A program made the translations under genes and the position numbers. Below the pieces are notes generated by a model. The model made no database searches and was not told where the DNA came from. It saw nothing but the letters and a program-made list of their open reading frames with translations. From NCBI GenBank assembly GCA_024400935.1, contig JAKSLZ010000021.1:1-38082 (forward strand): a stretch of 38,082 nucleotides of DNA, in the 5' to 3' direction. Origin of the DNA: Muribaculaceae bacterium (lineage in GTDB: Bacteria; Bacteroidota; Bacteroidia; Bacteroidales; Muribaculaceae). Numbering within the stretch: position 1 is the stretch's first letter; each line of letters opens with the position of its first letter. This document shows positions 26,241-34,930 of this stretch, piece by piece.

Positions 26241-27893
26241 TCAAATAAACTTAAGTACTAATGCGTCATGCCCGGGTATCACTAAGTCTAGTTGTTTGTT
26301 GCTTGATAACTCTACTGTATTTTCCGTGCCATGTAGAAGTTCTTTATAAGAATATTCTCCCTGGCTAATACCCATGTGCATAAAGGCATGTTCCGGGATA
26401 TTGATTCCTACCGTTGTTTCTTCGCTAGAGAAGTTTGCGATGACGAGCATAAACTCACCGTTGTAATGTCGCATAAATGCATACTGATGAATTAAATGGG
26501 GGTTTACATACATCAAGTCAAACATACCGCCTCGCGACAATACTTTTTCTGTGTTGCACAGGGCAAGGACACGGCTGTAGTAGTCACGCAAGGCTAGTGC
26601 ATTGCCTGATGCTTTACCTGTGAACCATTTGCGCAAAGCCGGTACACTCCAAAAATCAAATATTGTAGTGCGTCCGTCAAGTCCGCTGAATCCCTCTGCG
26701 TCAACTCCTCTCTCGCCCAATTCCTGGCCGGCATATACTAGGAATGGACTGCAGTCAAGCATAGCGCTCACCACAAGTGCCGGGCGACCTGTGGCTGCAT
26801 TGCCGCAAAATTGTGGTGAAGCAAGACGCAGTTCATCATGGTTTTCAAGGAAGTTGAGCATGTGCCCCTTCATGAATTCCAACTGCTGCCAGCATCCGGT
26901 AATAGCATGAGCGCTACTATTGTATTTCAGTATATTAAATAGGCAATCATAAAGTGTTACTTTATTATACAGATAGTCAAACAATCCATTGTGCACATAG
27001 TCGTGGTATAGATTTGTATCATAAATCTCGGCAATGAAAATGATGCCGGGATGAACGGCTTTTACCTGTGCAATGGCCCAGTGCCAAAACTCCACGGGCA
27101 CCATGTGGGCCATATCACAACGGAAACCGTCTACGCCCATCGAAGCCCAATAGTTGAGAATGTGAAGCATCTTGTGCCATGTAGATGGTATCGGGTCAAA
27201 ATGTTTGCTGCCGTTCCAGGGGTCTACTCCATAGTTCAACTTTACCGTTTCATACCAGTCGTTAACTCCAGGTGTAGCGTGAAAACAGTCATTGCCTGTA
27301 GCTCGTGCAGGGAATTCTACATACAGGTCATTGCCGCTACCCAAGTCAACAGTGGGAGCAAACTGTTGCCCTGTAATATAATAGAAGTTGTTTGACGGTG
27401 AAAAAAACATGCCTTTGTCATCGCCTTGCCCCAGATCCTCAACACCATAAAGGCACACGTCACTATGATATTCGCGCGCCACATGATTAGGCACGAAGTC
27501 CATAATAGCTTTGAGTCCCGATTGATGAGTTCGGTTGACAAGTTGCTTCCATTCGTCGATGCGGCTGTCCACGTCTACAGCGATGTTCGGGTCTATATCG
27601 TAGTAGTCGCGAATAGCATATGGCGAACCCGCTTTACCCTTTACAACATGTTCATTGCATGGTGTGATGCCATGTTTCTCGTAGTTTACAGTTGTTGCGT
27701 GTTCAATTACTCCTGTATACCACACGTGAGTCGCTCCGAGTGATTTTATCTCCTCCAATCTCTCTAGCGTGATATCGTTCATTTTTCCTGTACCGTTAGT
27801 CACGATACTTCCATTTGAAATGCAGGTTGAGCAAGTGTTTGTGTATAATCGGGGTAAAAGTTGGTAAATGATGATTTTGTCAGCCATAGTCAT
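26241..27893 (-). CDS. cytoplasmic GH13 alpha-amylase family enzyme
   Basis: A 550-aa alpha-amylase-family (GH13) protein without signal peptide, so it probably acts on internal alpha-glucans or imported maltodextrins. The conserved regions are all present: DFVPNHV (132-138), GFRCDMAH with nucleophile D260, FIAEIYD with acid/base E289, and FLENHDE with D353. The C-terminal beta domain follows from about residue 440. The N-terminal segment YQLLPRLYTNTC and the sequence GITPCNEHVVKGKAGSPYAI are typical of this Bacteroidetes subgroup. Substrate specificity (amylase, glucanotransferase or other) cannot be told by eye. It begins only 14 bp after the terminator stem of the mmd operon and has no obvious promoter, so it may depend on read-through. 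Confidence 0.9.
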   Translation of the reverse strand: MTMADKIIIYQLLPRLYTNTCSTCISNGSIVTNGTGKMNDITLERLEEIKSLGATHVWYTGVIEHATTVNYEKHGITPCNEHVVKGKAGSPYAIRDYYDIDPNIAVDVDSRIDEWKQLVNRTHQSGLKAIMDFVPNHVAREYHSDVCLYGVEDLGQGDDKGMFFSPSNNFYYITGQQFAPTVDLGSGNDLYVEFPARATGNDCFHATPGVNDWYETVKLNYGVDPWNGSKHFDPIPSTWHKMLHILNYWASMGVDGFRCDMAHMVPVEFWHWAIAQVKAVHPGIIFIAEIYDTNLYHDYVHNGLFDYLYNKVTLYDCLFNILKYNSSAHAITGCWQQLEFMKGHMLNFLENHDELRLASPQFCGNAATGRPALVVSAMLDCSPFLVYAGQELGERGVDAEGFSGLDGRTTIFDFWSVPALRKWFTGKASGNALALRDYYSRVLALCNTEKVLSRGGMFDLMYVNPHLIHQYAFMRHYNGEFMLVIANFSSEETTVGINIPEHAFMHMGISQGEYSYKELLHGTENTVELSSNKQLDLVIPGHDALVLKFI

Positions 27894-27906
27894 GTTTTTA
27901 TGAAAA

Positions 27907-27935
27907 AGGGCGAGACTGCCTTGGCGTCTCGCCCT
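27907..27935 (-). terminator. terminator of the mmd operon
   Basis: AGGGCGAGAC (27907-27916) and GTCTCGCCCT (27926-27935), with an inner GCC/GGC pairing in the loop; followed on the minus strand by TTTTTCATAAAA. It lies 25 bp after the mmdB stop and immediately before the GH13 start. Confidence 0.88.
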
Positions 27936-27959
27936 ATATAATATAAGGTGTATTTGTTA

Positions 27960-29252
27960 TTAACCCAGGAAGCTCAGCAGAACACCGGCAGCAACTGCGC
28001 TACCGATAACACCTGCTACATTGGGGCCCATGGCGTGCATCAGCAGGAAGTTGCGGGGATCAGCCTTGGCGCCTTCCATTTGGCTAACGCGAGCTGCCAT
28101 AGGAACTGCACTCACACCAGCCGAACCGATGAGGGGATTGATCTTTTCCTTGAGGAAGAGGTTCATCACCTTTGCCATGATGACACCTGATGCCGAACCG
28201 ATGCCAAAGGCAACGATACCTACACACAGGATACCCAGGGTCTGGAAGTTCATGAATGAGCTTGCTGTTGCGGTTGCACCTACGGTGAGACCAAGGCAAA
28301 TAACCACAATGTTGTTGAGCTCATTTTGAGCAGCCTTGCTCAGACGTTCCACTACGCCTGATTCCTTCATGAGGTTACCCAGCATGAGGCAACCGATAAG
28401 GGTTGCAGCTGAGGGAACAACGAGAGAAACGATGATAGCCACAACGATGGGGAAGATGATCTTCTCTTTCTTGCTTACTGTGCGCAGCTGTTTCATGCGA
28501 ATCTTGCGCTCGCTCTCAGATGTCAGCGCCTTCATGATGGGGGGCTGGATAACAGGAACCAGAGCCATGTAGCTATAAGCTGCTACTGCGATGGGACCGA
28601 GCAGCTCGGGAGCCAACTTTGATGTCAGGAAGATAGCAGTGGGGCCATCAGCACCGCCAATGATACCGATAGAAGCGGCTTGGGCGGGAGTGAAACCAAA
28701 GATGGGCAGGTCGAGCTGAGTTACCAGGAATGTCGCAAAGATACCGATCTGTGCGGCAGCACCCAGAAGGAGGCTCTTGGGATTAGCGATAAGGGGACCA
28801 AAGTCAGTCATAGCGCCTACACCCAGGAAGATAAGGCAAGGATAAACACCAGCCTTAACACCTATATAAAGAATGTCAAGCAGGCCACCCTTAGCCATGA
28901 TGTAACCATAGTCATGATAGTGCTGGCTGCTTTCGTTCAGGAACTCGTTGTTCCACATTTCAGAATTAAACAGACCTGCACCGGGAAGGTTAGTAAGGAT
29001 CATACCAAATGCGATGGGCAGCAGCAACAGGGGCTCATAACCTTTCTTGATTGCAAGGTAGAGCAGGAAGCAGCCTATGCCCAGCATTACAAAGTTTTTC
29101 CATCCCTCTCCCATGAAAAATGCGGTAAATCCCATCTCAGAGACAAATTTCTCCAAGCTCTGGCCCAAACTGAAGTCTTGGGCCATCAAGGGCATCGCAA
29201 ACACGATGAGGATGGCAAATAAGAATAAACGTTTTAAGTCTTTTGCTTGCAT
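27960..29252 (-). CDS. mmdB: sodium-pumping decarboxylase beta subunit
   Basis: Integral membrane subunit that decarboxylates carboxybiotin and couples it to sodium-ion export. The protein is 430 aa with many hydrophobic helices. The family's most conserved loop is [10 protein letters not shown] (199-208, D202), and the C-terminus reads [21 protein letters not shown], near-invariant in OadB/MmdB/GcdB. The N-terminal 25 residues ([17 protein letters not shown]) look like a cleavable signal or an extra helix before the usual start of the family. It is the last gene of the mce-mmdADCB operon, 12 bp after mmdC. Oxaloacetate or glutaconyl-CoA pumps share this subunit; the neighbouring mce and mmdA favour methylmalonyl-CoA. 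Confidence 0.94.
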   Translation of the reverse strand: MQAKDLKRLFLFAILIVFAMPLMAQDFSLGQSLEKFVSEMGFTAFFMGEGWKNFVMLGIGCFLLYLAIKKGYEPLLLLPIAFGMILTNLPGAGLFNSEMWNNEFLNESSQHYHDYGYIMAKGGLLDILYIGVKAGVYPCLIFLGVGAMTDFGPLIANPKSLLLGAAAQIGIFATFLVTQLDLPIFGFTPAQAASIGIIGGADGPTAIFLTSKLAPELLGPIAVAAYSYMALVPVIQPPIMKALTSESERKIRMKQLRTVSKKEKIIFPIVVAIIVSLVVPSAATLIGCLMLGNLMKESGVVERLSKAAQNELNNIVVICLGLTVGATATASSFMNFQTLGILCVGIVAFGIGSASGVIMAKVMNLFLKEKINPLIGSAGVSAVPMAARVSQMEGAKADPRNFLLMHAMGPNVAGVIGSAVAAGVLLSFLG

Positions 29253-29264
29253 CTTGAATCAATA

Positions 29265-29984
29265 TTAATCAAGTTCAACCAATACCTGACCACTTTGTAC
29301 CTGAGCGCCCACTTCAACGTTAACAGCCTTCACTGTACCTGCGTACTCTGTTGTGATGCTATTTTCCATCTTCATGGCCTCCATCATGCACACTGTGTCA
29401 CCAGCCTTAACTGACTCGCCGACCTTTACAAGCACCTTAGTGATTGTGCCGGGAAGGGGAGCGTCAACTACCTTGGCTCCAGGAGCAGCCTTGGGAGCAG
29501 CAGCGGGTGCGGGGGCAGCGGCAGGAGCTGCGGCAGGTTTGGGTGCGGGAGCTACCTTAGTTACTTCAGTGTCGGGAGCAGCAACAGCGTCGGCCATCAT
29601 CTCCACGAGGAGGTCGCCCTGGTTTACGCTCTGGCCTTCAGTTACAGCAATGCGTTGTACTGTACCTTCAACATCAGCAACGATGTCGTTAGCCATCTTC
29701 ATAGCCTCGATAACGAGAAGTACATCACCCTTCTTCACGTGCTGGCCATTAGCAGCAACAATCTTGGTTACTGTGCCAGGAAGTTCTGAATTGATGTTCT
29801 TGGGACCACCGGCCTGTGCGCCAGCCGAAGCCTTGCGTGCCATTGTGGGGGCAGCGGCCTTGGTTTGGGGCACTTCTACTTGATAAGCTTTACCATTTAC
29901 GGTAACTACGAGTGAACCTGCACTCTCTTCGGCTACAGTTGCACTATAGTCTTGACCGCTTATTTTAAATTTAAATTCTTTCAT
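29265..29984 (-). CDS. mmdC: double-domain biotin carrier protein of the sodium pump
   Basis: Mobile biotin carrier that moves CO2 from the carboxyltransferase MmdA to the membrane subunit MmdB. At 239 aa it is far longer than the usual 120-170 aa. It has two biotinyl domains: the first about 65-131 with VIEAMKMAND (biotinylated K96) and the second about 174-239 with MMEAMKMENS (K205). They are joined by a flexible Ala/Pro linker (about 144-170). The N-terminus (MKEFKFKISGQDYSATV) is the usual carrier lead. Both lysine motifs are intact. It lies between mmdD and mmdB, 34 and 12 bp apart. A recent internal duplication is the simplest origin; the domains are already clearly diverged. Confidence 0.94.
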   Translation of the reverse strand: MKEFKFKISGQDYSATVAEESAGSLVVTVNGKAYQVEVPQTKAAAPTMARKASAGAQAGGPKNINSELPGTVTKIVAANGQHVKKGDVLLVIEAMKMANDIVADVEGTVQRIAVTEGQSVNQGDLLVEMMADAVAAPDTEVTKVAPAPKPAAAPAAAPAPAAAPKAAPGAKVVDAPLPGTITKVLVKVGESVKAGDTVCMMEAMKMENSITTEYAGTVKAVNVEVGAQVQSGQVLVELD

Positions 29985-30018
29985 TATATTTTATTATACA
30001 CAATTGTTTTTACAATTA

Positions 30019-30324
30019 TCACAATCTCTCGTTAAGCACTGCGTGCCAAGCCGAGGGTGTTCTCTTGATAGTGAGAACGCCGCTTTCCTGGTCACCCTTG
30101 CTCTTCTGGTACAGGTAGAGAGCAGTTGCCACTGCAGCCTTGTCGAGTTCACTAGCCTCTTCAACGCTTTGTGCAGCAGGCATGCTGGCAATACCGTCAA
30201 TTGTTTCCTTATTATTACCTTTCTTGGCAACAACGTTAAACAGCTGAAGAACCAATACTAAGATAACAAGGATGGCAAATACCACACCGATGCCTATACC
30301 GGTCATCATCCATGTCAAATGCAT
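30019..30324 (-). CDS. mmdD: OadG-type small membrane subunit of the sodium pump
   Basis: A 101-aa protein with one N-terminal transmembrane helix (about residues 7-32, GIGIGVVFAILVILVLVLQLF) and a soluble Lys/Glu-rich tail ending PSAWHAVLNERL. It matches OadG/MmdD, the assembly or stability subunit that anchors the carboxyltransferase and biotin carrier to the membrane part. The short hydrophobic start and the operon position (23 bp after mmdA, before mmdC) support this. The sequence is poorly conserved in the family, so the assignment rests partly on context. Confidence 0.85.
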   Translation of the reverse strand: MHLTWMMTGIGIGVVFAILVILVLVLQLFNVVAKKGNNKETIDGIASMPAAQSVEEASELDKAAVATALYLYQKSKGDQESGVLTIKRTPSAWHAVLNERL

Positions 30325-30347
30325 ATTCTAACGATTTTTGTTATTGA

Positions 30348-31919
30348 TTACAAAGGAATGTTACCATGCTTCTTAGCAGGGTTAGTGAGCTTCTTGTTCT
30401 CGAGCTGAGCAAGTGCACGAATCACGCGGAAACGAGTGTTGCGGGGTTCGATAACGTCGTCGATGTAACCATAGCGTGCAGCGTTGTAAGGATTTGCAAA
30501 GAGGTTAGTGTACTCATCCTCTTTCTCCTTGATGAATGCCTTAGCTTCTTCAACCTTGCCGGCTTCCTTAAGAGCCTTAGCGTCCTTAGCATAAAGCACT
30601 GATGCAGCACCGCTGGCACCCATGACTGCGATTTCGGCTGAGGGCCATGCATAGTTGAGGTCGCCACGCAGCTGCTTACAGCTCATCACGATGTGGCTAC
30701 CACCGTAGCTCTTGCGCAGTGTAACTGTAACCTTTGGTACTGTTGCCTCGCCGTAAGCGTAGAGCAGCTTAGCACCGTGGAGGATAACTGCATTGTACTC
30801 CTGAGCTGTGCCGGGAAGGAATCCAGGAACGTCAACGAGTGTAACGATGGGGATATTGAATGCGTCGCAGAAACGAACGAAACGTGCACCCTTGCGTGAA
30901 GAGTTGCTGTCAAGCACACCTGCAAGCTGCTTGGGCTGGTTAGCCACGATACCTACGCTCTGGCCGTTAAAGCGGGCGAAACCGATGATAAGGTTCTTAG
31001 CATAGCTGGGCTGTACCTCAAGGAACTCACCGTTGTCGACGATGCCTGCGATAACCTGATACATGTCATAAGGCATGTTGGGGTTCTCGGGAATGATTTC
31101 GTTGAGGAAGTCCTCCTTGCGGTCGATGGGATCGTTGCACTCCTGGACGGGAGTCTTCTCAAGATTGTTCTGGGGAATATAACTGAACAATTTCTTGATA
31201 AGGGCGATAGCCTCTTCCTCGTTAGATGCTGTGAAGTGAGTAACACCTGACTTAGTTGCGTGTACTGTAGCGCCACCAAGCTGCTCTTGTGTAACAACCT
31301 CGCCGAGCACCGCCTTAACCGGGCCAGGACCTGTGAGGAACATGTAAGAAGTGCCTTCGCACATCAGGGTGAAGTCGGTGAGGGCGGGAGAGTAAACTGC
31401 ACCACCTGCACACGGACCCATGATAGCAGAAATCTGGGGAACTACACCAGATGCCATGATGTTGCGCTGGAAAATCTCAGCATAACCTGCGAGTGCGTTG
31501 ATACCTTCCTGAAGACGTGCACCACCTGAGTCGTTAAGACCTATGACAGGTGCGCCCACCTTCATTGCCATGTCCATAACCTTACAGATCTTAGCGGCCA
31601 GCATCTCTGACAGAGAACCAGCGCTAACAGTAAAGTCCTGAGCAAATACATATACCAGGCGGCCGCAGATAGTACCAGAACCGGTTACAACGCCGTCACC
31701 GAGGTAGCGTTTCTTCTCCATGCCAAAGTTAGTACAACGATGCTCTACGAACATGTCCATTTCCTCAAAGCTACCTTCGTCAAGCAACATGGCGATGCGC
31801 TCGCGGGCTGTAAATTTACCCTTAGCATGCTGCTTGTCTATAGCTTTCTCACCACCGCCAAGGCGTGCTTTGTCGCGCTTAGCAATAAGCTCTTGAATTT
31901 TTTCTACTTGAGTACTCAT
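30348..31919 (-). CDS. mmdA: methylmalonyl-CoA decarboxylase/propionyl-CoA carboxyltransferase alpha subunit
   Basis: Carboxyltransferase of 523 aa that moves CO2 from (S)-methylmalonyl-CoA to biotin, releasing propionyl-CoA. It has two crotonase-fold halves: [16 protein letters not shown] and [10 protein letters not shown] in the first, [18 protein letters not shown] at the oxyanion site, and [19 protein letters not shown] with [15 protein letters not shown] in the second. The frame is open upstream to 31982, but the ATG at 31919 ([11 protein letters not shown]) is the family start, and the extra residues have no counterpart. It follows mce by 85 bp containing a hairpin. The presence of mmdB and mmdD argues for the sodium-pumping decarboxylase rather than a biosynthetic carboxylase. 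Confidence 0.95.
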   Translation of the reverse strand: MSTQVEKIQELIAKRDKARLGGGEKAIDKQHAKGKFTARERIAMLLDEGSFEEMDMFVEHRCTNFGMEKKRYLGDGVVTGSGTICGRLVYVFAQDFTVSAGSLSEMLAAKICKVMDMAMKVGAPVIGLNDSGGARLQEGINALAGYAEIFQRNIMASGVVPQISAIMGPCAGGAVYSPALTDFTLMCEGTSYMFLTGPGPVKAVLGEVVTQEQLGGATVHATKSGVTHFTASNEEEAIALIKKLFSYIPQNNLEKTPVQECNDPIDRKEDFLNEIIPENPNMPYDMYQVIAGIVDNGEFLEVQPSYAKNLIIGFARFNGQSVGIVANQPKQLAGVLDSNSSRKGARFVRFCDAFNIPIVTLVDVPGFLPGTAQEYNAVILHGAKLLYAYGEATVPKVTVTLRKSYGGSHIVMSCKQLRGDLNYAWPSAEIAVMGASGAASVLYAKDAKALKEAGKVEEAKAFIKEKEDEYTNLFANPYNAARYGYIDDVIEPRNTRFRVIRALAQLENKKLTNPAKKHGNIPL

Positions 31920-31948
31920 TTTTTTTAATGATGTCTTGTGTATTTGAA

Positions 31949-31984
31949 TTGTGGCAGCCACTGTTAGCCAGGTTGCTGCCACAA
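31949..31984. repeat. hairpin between mce and mmdA
   Basis: TTGTGGCAGC (31949-31958) and GCTGCCACAA (31975-31984), 10-bp perfect stem, 16-nt loop. It is in the mce-mmdA gap with no T-run after it on the minus strand, so it may be a processing or attenuation site that separates mce from mmdA expression. Confidence 0.65.
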
Positions 31985-32004
31985 ATTGTTTTTAGTGTTG
32001 TTAA

Positions 32005-32424
32005 TTATTTGTTGGGGTCTTCGCAAAGCTCTACCAGTGCGCCACAAGTTGTCTTGGGGTGGAGGAAAGCGATGTTGAGGCCTTCAGCACCCTTGCGGGG
32101 AGCCTTGTCAACTACGCGACCGCCTTTTTCCTGAACTTCAGCGAGAGCGTTGGCTACGCCGTCCTCAACTGCAAAAGCAATGTGCTGGATACCGCCACGG
32201 CCACCGTTCTTCTCAATAAACTTAGCGATTGCGCTGTCCTCGCTTGTTGCCTCAAGGAGCTCTATCTTAGTTTGGCCCACCTTGAAGAAAGCTGTCTTTA
32301 CGTGCTGATCAGCTACTTCTTCAACTGCGAAGCATTTGAAACCCAGTAAGTTCTCGTAGAAAGGAATAGCCTCTTCCAAGCTGGTTACAGCTATACCCAC
32401 GTGTTCGATGTGTGAAATTTGCAT
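32005..32424 (-). CDS. mce: methylmalonyl-CoA epimerase
   Basis: Interconverts (R)- and (S)-methylmalonyl-CoA, linking the mutase product to the decarboxylase substrate. It is 139 aa, standard for this VOC-fold enzyme. The metal ligands are visible in the N-terminal ISHIEHVGIAV (H8), GIQHIAFAV in the middle and the C-terminal ALVELCED. It leads the operon to mmdA, mmdD, mmdC and mmdB. With mutAB 10 kb away on the same strand, the whole succinyl-CoA to propionyl-CoA route is in this window, except for CoA transfer. Confidence 0.96.
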   Translation of the reverse strand: MQISHIEHVGIAVTSLEEAIPFYENLLGFKCFAVEEVADQHVKTAFFKVGQTKIELLEATSEDSAIAKFIEKNGGRGGIQHIAFAVEDGVANALAEVQEKGGRVVDKAPRKGAEGLNIAFLHPKTTCGALVELCEDPNK

Positions 32425-32479
32425 AATTTTTTGTTGTTTATAAAAATTAGTTGTTAATGTATTTACTATAAATAATGTG

Positions 32480-32487
32480 CAAAATTA
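32480..32487 (-). promoter_or_regulatory. -7 box for the mce-mmd operon
   Basis: TAATTTTG on the minus strand, 55 nt before the mce ATG. No clear TTTG at the ideal spacing. Confidence 0.45.
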
Positions 32488-32600
32488 CTAATTTTTACCG
32501 TAACCACAGTTGTTTTTGGTGAAAAAAATCCCAAAACCACAAAATATTATTGTAACTGTTTTTAAAGTGTGCTTCCTGCCGGTATCACACATTTGTCTTT

Positions 32601-32650
32601 TGTGTCATTTATTGTGACATTTATTGTGTCATAGTGTCAGTGTCCTGTCA
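32601..32650 (+). promoter_or_regulatory. 12-bp direct repeats, candidate enhancer-binding sites
   Basis: TGTGTCATTTAT (32601), TGTGACATTTAT (32613) and TGTGTCATAGTG (32625) repeat with a 12-bp period, followed by AGTGTCAG (32633) and TGTCA (32646). TGTCA-N7-TGACA also forms an inverted pair (32603-32619). They lie 50-100 nt before the predicted dnaK start site, where sigma-54 activators bind. Confidence 0.6.
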
Positions 32651-32674
32651 GCAGTGCAGATGACGTGATTTTCT

Positions 32675-32690
32675 TGGCATGACTTTTGCA
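32675..32690 (+). promoter_or_regulatory. sigma-54 type promoter of dnaK
   Basis: TTGGCATGACTTTTGCA: GG at 32676-32677 and GC at 32688-32689 are exactly 10 nt apart, as required for -24/-12 promoters (TGGCA, N, TTGCA). Predicted start is near 32700. No TAnnTTTG box is found between here and dnaK. The rest of the 347-bp gap 32425-32772 contains the direct repeats and a leader hairpin. Confidence 0.65.
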
Positions 32691-32704
32691 AAACTCTTTG
32701 TGTA

Positions 32705-32722
32705 ACGCTCCATAGCGAGCGT
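32705..32722 (+). promoter_or_regulatory. hairpin in the dnaK leader
   Basis: ACGCTC-catagc-GAGCGT at the 5' end of the predicted dnaK mRNA, a few nt after the presumed start site. It could stabilise the transcript or act as an RNA thermosensor; no evidence decides. Confidence 0.45.
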
Positions 32723-32772
32723 CATAACACATCAAAATTTGAATAATAACAAATAAAACTATATATTGAATT

Positions 32773-34710
32773 ATGGGAAAAATTATTGGTATTGACCTTG
32801 GAACAACAAACTCTTGTGTTTCAGTACTTGAGGGTACAAACCCTGTTGTAATTCCTAACAGTGAAGGACGCAACACAACACCTTCTGTTGTGGCATTTAA
32901 AGACAACGGCGAGCGCATCGTTGGTGACCCTGCTAAACGTCAGGCAGTCATGAACCCCCGTGGCACCGTTTACTCTATCAAGCGTTTCATGGGCGAATCT
33001 TACAAGAACGTCATTGCTGACGTTGAGCGCATGCCCTACAGTGTCATTGACAATGGCAACAACCAGCCTCGCGTTGAGATTGCTGGTAAGCAATATACTC
33101 CCCAAGAGATTTCGGCAATGGTTCTTCAAAAGATGAAGAAAACCGCCGAGGATTATCTTGGCACAACAGTAGACGAGGCTGTCATCACAGTTCCCGCTTA
33201 CTTCAACGATGCACAGCGCAAGGCCACTAAGGAGGCTGGTGAAATTGCAGGTCTTAAGGTTCAGCGCATCGTCAACGAGCCCACTGCAGCAGCTCTTGCT
33301 TACGGCCTTGACAAGGACGCAAACGACAAGAAGATTGCTGTATTTGACCTTGGTGGCGGTACATTTGATATCTCAATCCTGGAGCTTGGCGACGGTGTGT
33401 TTGAGGTTAAGTCTACTAATGGTGACACACACCTTGGTGGTGACGACTTCGACCAGTGCATTATCACTTGGCTCGCTGAGGAATTCCTCAAGCAGGAAGG
33501 TGTAGACCTCCGTAAGGACCCCATGGCCCTGCAACGTCTCAAAGAGGCTGCCGAGAAAGCTAAGATTGAGCTTTCAAGCCAGTCTGCAACCGAGGTAAAC
33601 CTGCCTTATATCACCATGCATGAGGGTATGCCCAAGCACCTTGTAAAGACTTTGTCTCGTGCACAGTTTGAACAGCTTTGCGACTCACTCATCCAGGCTA
33701 CTATCCGTCCTTGCCAGCAGGCTCTTAACGATGCGGGTATGTCTACCAGTGATATCGACGAGGTAATCCTCGTGGGTGGTTCTACCCGTATTCCCGCAAT
33801 CCAGCAGATTGTAGAGCGTTTCTTCGGCAAGACTCCTTCTAAGGGCGTTAACCCCGACGAGGTAGTTGCTGTGGGTGCTGCAATCCAGGGTGGTGTGCTT
33901 AGCGGTGATGTTAAGGATGTACTTCTCCTCGATGTTGTGCCCCTGAGTGTAGGTATTGAGACTCTGGGTGGTGTCATGACAAAACTGATTGAAGCTAACA
34001 CTACAATCCCCACTCGCAAGAGCCAGGTATTCTCAACTGCTGCCGACAACCAGCCTGAGGTTGAAATCCACGTGCTCCAGGGCGAGCGCCCCATGGCTAA
34101 GGATGACAAGACTCTGGGTCGTTTCCACCTTGACGGCATTGCTCCCGCTCCCCGTGGCATTCCGCAGATTGAGGTAACCTTTGAGGTTGACGCTAACGGT
34201 ATCATGAGTGTAAGCGCTAAGGACAAGGCTACTGGTAAGGAACAGAGTATCCGCATTGAGGCTTCTAGCGGTTTGAGTGATGCTGAAATCCAGCGCATGA
34301 AAGACGAGGCTAAGGCTAACGAAGCAGCTGATGCTCAAGAGAAAGAGCGCATTGACAAGATCAACAAGGCTGATTCTTTGATCTTCCAAACCGAGAAGAC
34401 TCTTAAGGATGCCGGTGATAAGCTTCCTGCTGAAATCAAGAACAAAGTAGAGGCATCTCTTAGCAAACTCAAAGAGGCTCACAAGGCTCAGGATATTGCA
34501 GCTATCGACACTGCAAGCGAAGAACTCACTAAGCTCTTTGAACAGATGTATCAGCAGGCTCAGGCTGCTGGCGCACAGCAGGGTGGTCCCCAGGGCGGTC
34601 CTCAGGCTGGCCCCGATTTCTCAGGCTTCAATGGCGAGGATACACGCTATGATCCCAATAACAATGGCGACAATGGAGCTGAGGACGTTCCCTTTGAGGA
34701 AGTGAAATAA
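32773..34710 (+). CDS. dnaK: chaperone DnaK (Hsp70)
   Basis: ATP-driven chaperone that folds and disaggregates proteins with DnaJ and GrpE. The protein is 645 aa, the full length. Landmarks are the phosphate-binding IDLGTTNS (7-14), [13 protein letters not shown] (about 195-207), the interdomain linker region [19 protein letters not shown], the substrate-binding domain ([19 protein letters not shown]) and the Gln/Gly-rich C-terminal tail ending DVPFEEVK. dnaJ and grpE are not adjacent. It is a single-gene unit: sigma-54-like promoter before it, terminator 26 bp after it. The C-terminal EEVK replaces the EEVD seen in eukaryotic Hsp70, which is normal for bacterial variants. Confidence 0.98.
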   Translation: MGKIIGIDLGTTNSCVSVLEGTNPVVIPNSEGRNTTPSVVAFKDNGERIVGDPAKRQAVMNPRGTVYSIKRFMGESYKNVIADVERMPYSVIDNGNNQPRVEIAGKQYTPQEISAMVLQKMKKTAEDYLGTTVDEAVITVPAYFNDAQRKATKEAGEIAGLKVQRIVNEPTAAALAYGLDKDANDKKIAVFDLGGGTFDISILELGDGVFEVKSTNGDTHLGGDDFDQCIITWLAEEFLKQEGVDLRKDPMALQRLKEAAEKAKIELSSQSATEVNLPYITMHEGMPKHLVKTLSRAQFEQLCDSLIQATIRPCQQALNDAGMSTSDIDEVILVGGSTRIPAIQQIVERFFGKTPSKGVNPDEVVAVGAAIQGGVLSGDVKDVLLLDVVPLSVGIETLGGVMTKLIEANTTIPTRKSQVFSTAADNQPEVEIHVLQGERPMAKDDKTLGRFHLDGIAPAPRGIPQIEVTFEVDANGIMSVSAKDKATGKEQSIRIEASSGLSDAEIQRMKDEAKANEAADAQEKERIDKINKADSLIFQTEKTLKDAGDKLPAEIKNKVEASLSKLKEAHKAQDIAAIDTASEELTKLFEQMYQQAQAAGAQQGGPQGGPQAGPDFSGFNGEDTRYDPNNNGDNGAEDVPFEEVK

Positions 34711-34736
34711 TAGAAAGATATAACTAAAAACATGAT

Positions 34737-34773
34737 AAAAACAGACGGTCTGTCGCACAGGTCGTCTGTTTTT
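34737..34773 (+). terminator. terminator of dnaK
   Basis: AAAAACAGACG (34737-34747) pairs with CGTCTGTTTTT (34763-34773), followed by TTTGC. Strong intrinsic terminator. Confidence 0.9.
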
Positions 34774-34885
34774 TTGCTTTATGTAATGCCTGGCAAATAA
34801 ACCTTGATGTTACTTTGAAGTCTAATTTACAAGCGGCAAAAATACAACTTTAAGGCATTTGTGCTAAAATATTAATTAAAGTTTG

Positions 34886-34893
34886 TACCTTTG
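34886..34893 (+). promoter_or_regulatory. -7 box for the lipoprotein operon
   Basis: TACCTTTG, 37 nt before the ATG at 34931; TTTG at 34858-34861 is 24 nt upstream, slightly long. The box overlaps an in-frame TTG (34883) that is therefore not a start codon. Confidence 0.65.
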
Positions 34894-34930
34894 CATCATA
34901 AAAACTATTCTCACAAAATTACGTTTGCTA

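Noticed and set aside
29353-29883. 176-aa plus-strand ORF rich in Ala and Gly
   Set aside because: Antisense of the Ala/Pro linker and biotinyl domains of mmdC; no family features.
31920-31982. N-terminal extension of mmdA from an upstream start
   Set aside because: The 21 extra residues have no family counterpart, and the ATG at 31919 starts the conserved sequence.
32705-32722. CIRCE operator before dnaK
   Set aside because: Stem is 6 bp and lacks the TTAGCACTC/GAGTGCTAA sequence.
33606-34298. 230-aa minus-strand ORF inside dnaK
   Set aside because: Shadow of the highly codon-biased dnaK gene with no start context or motifs.
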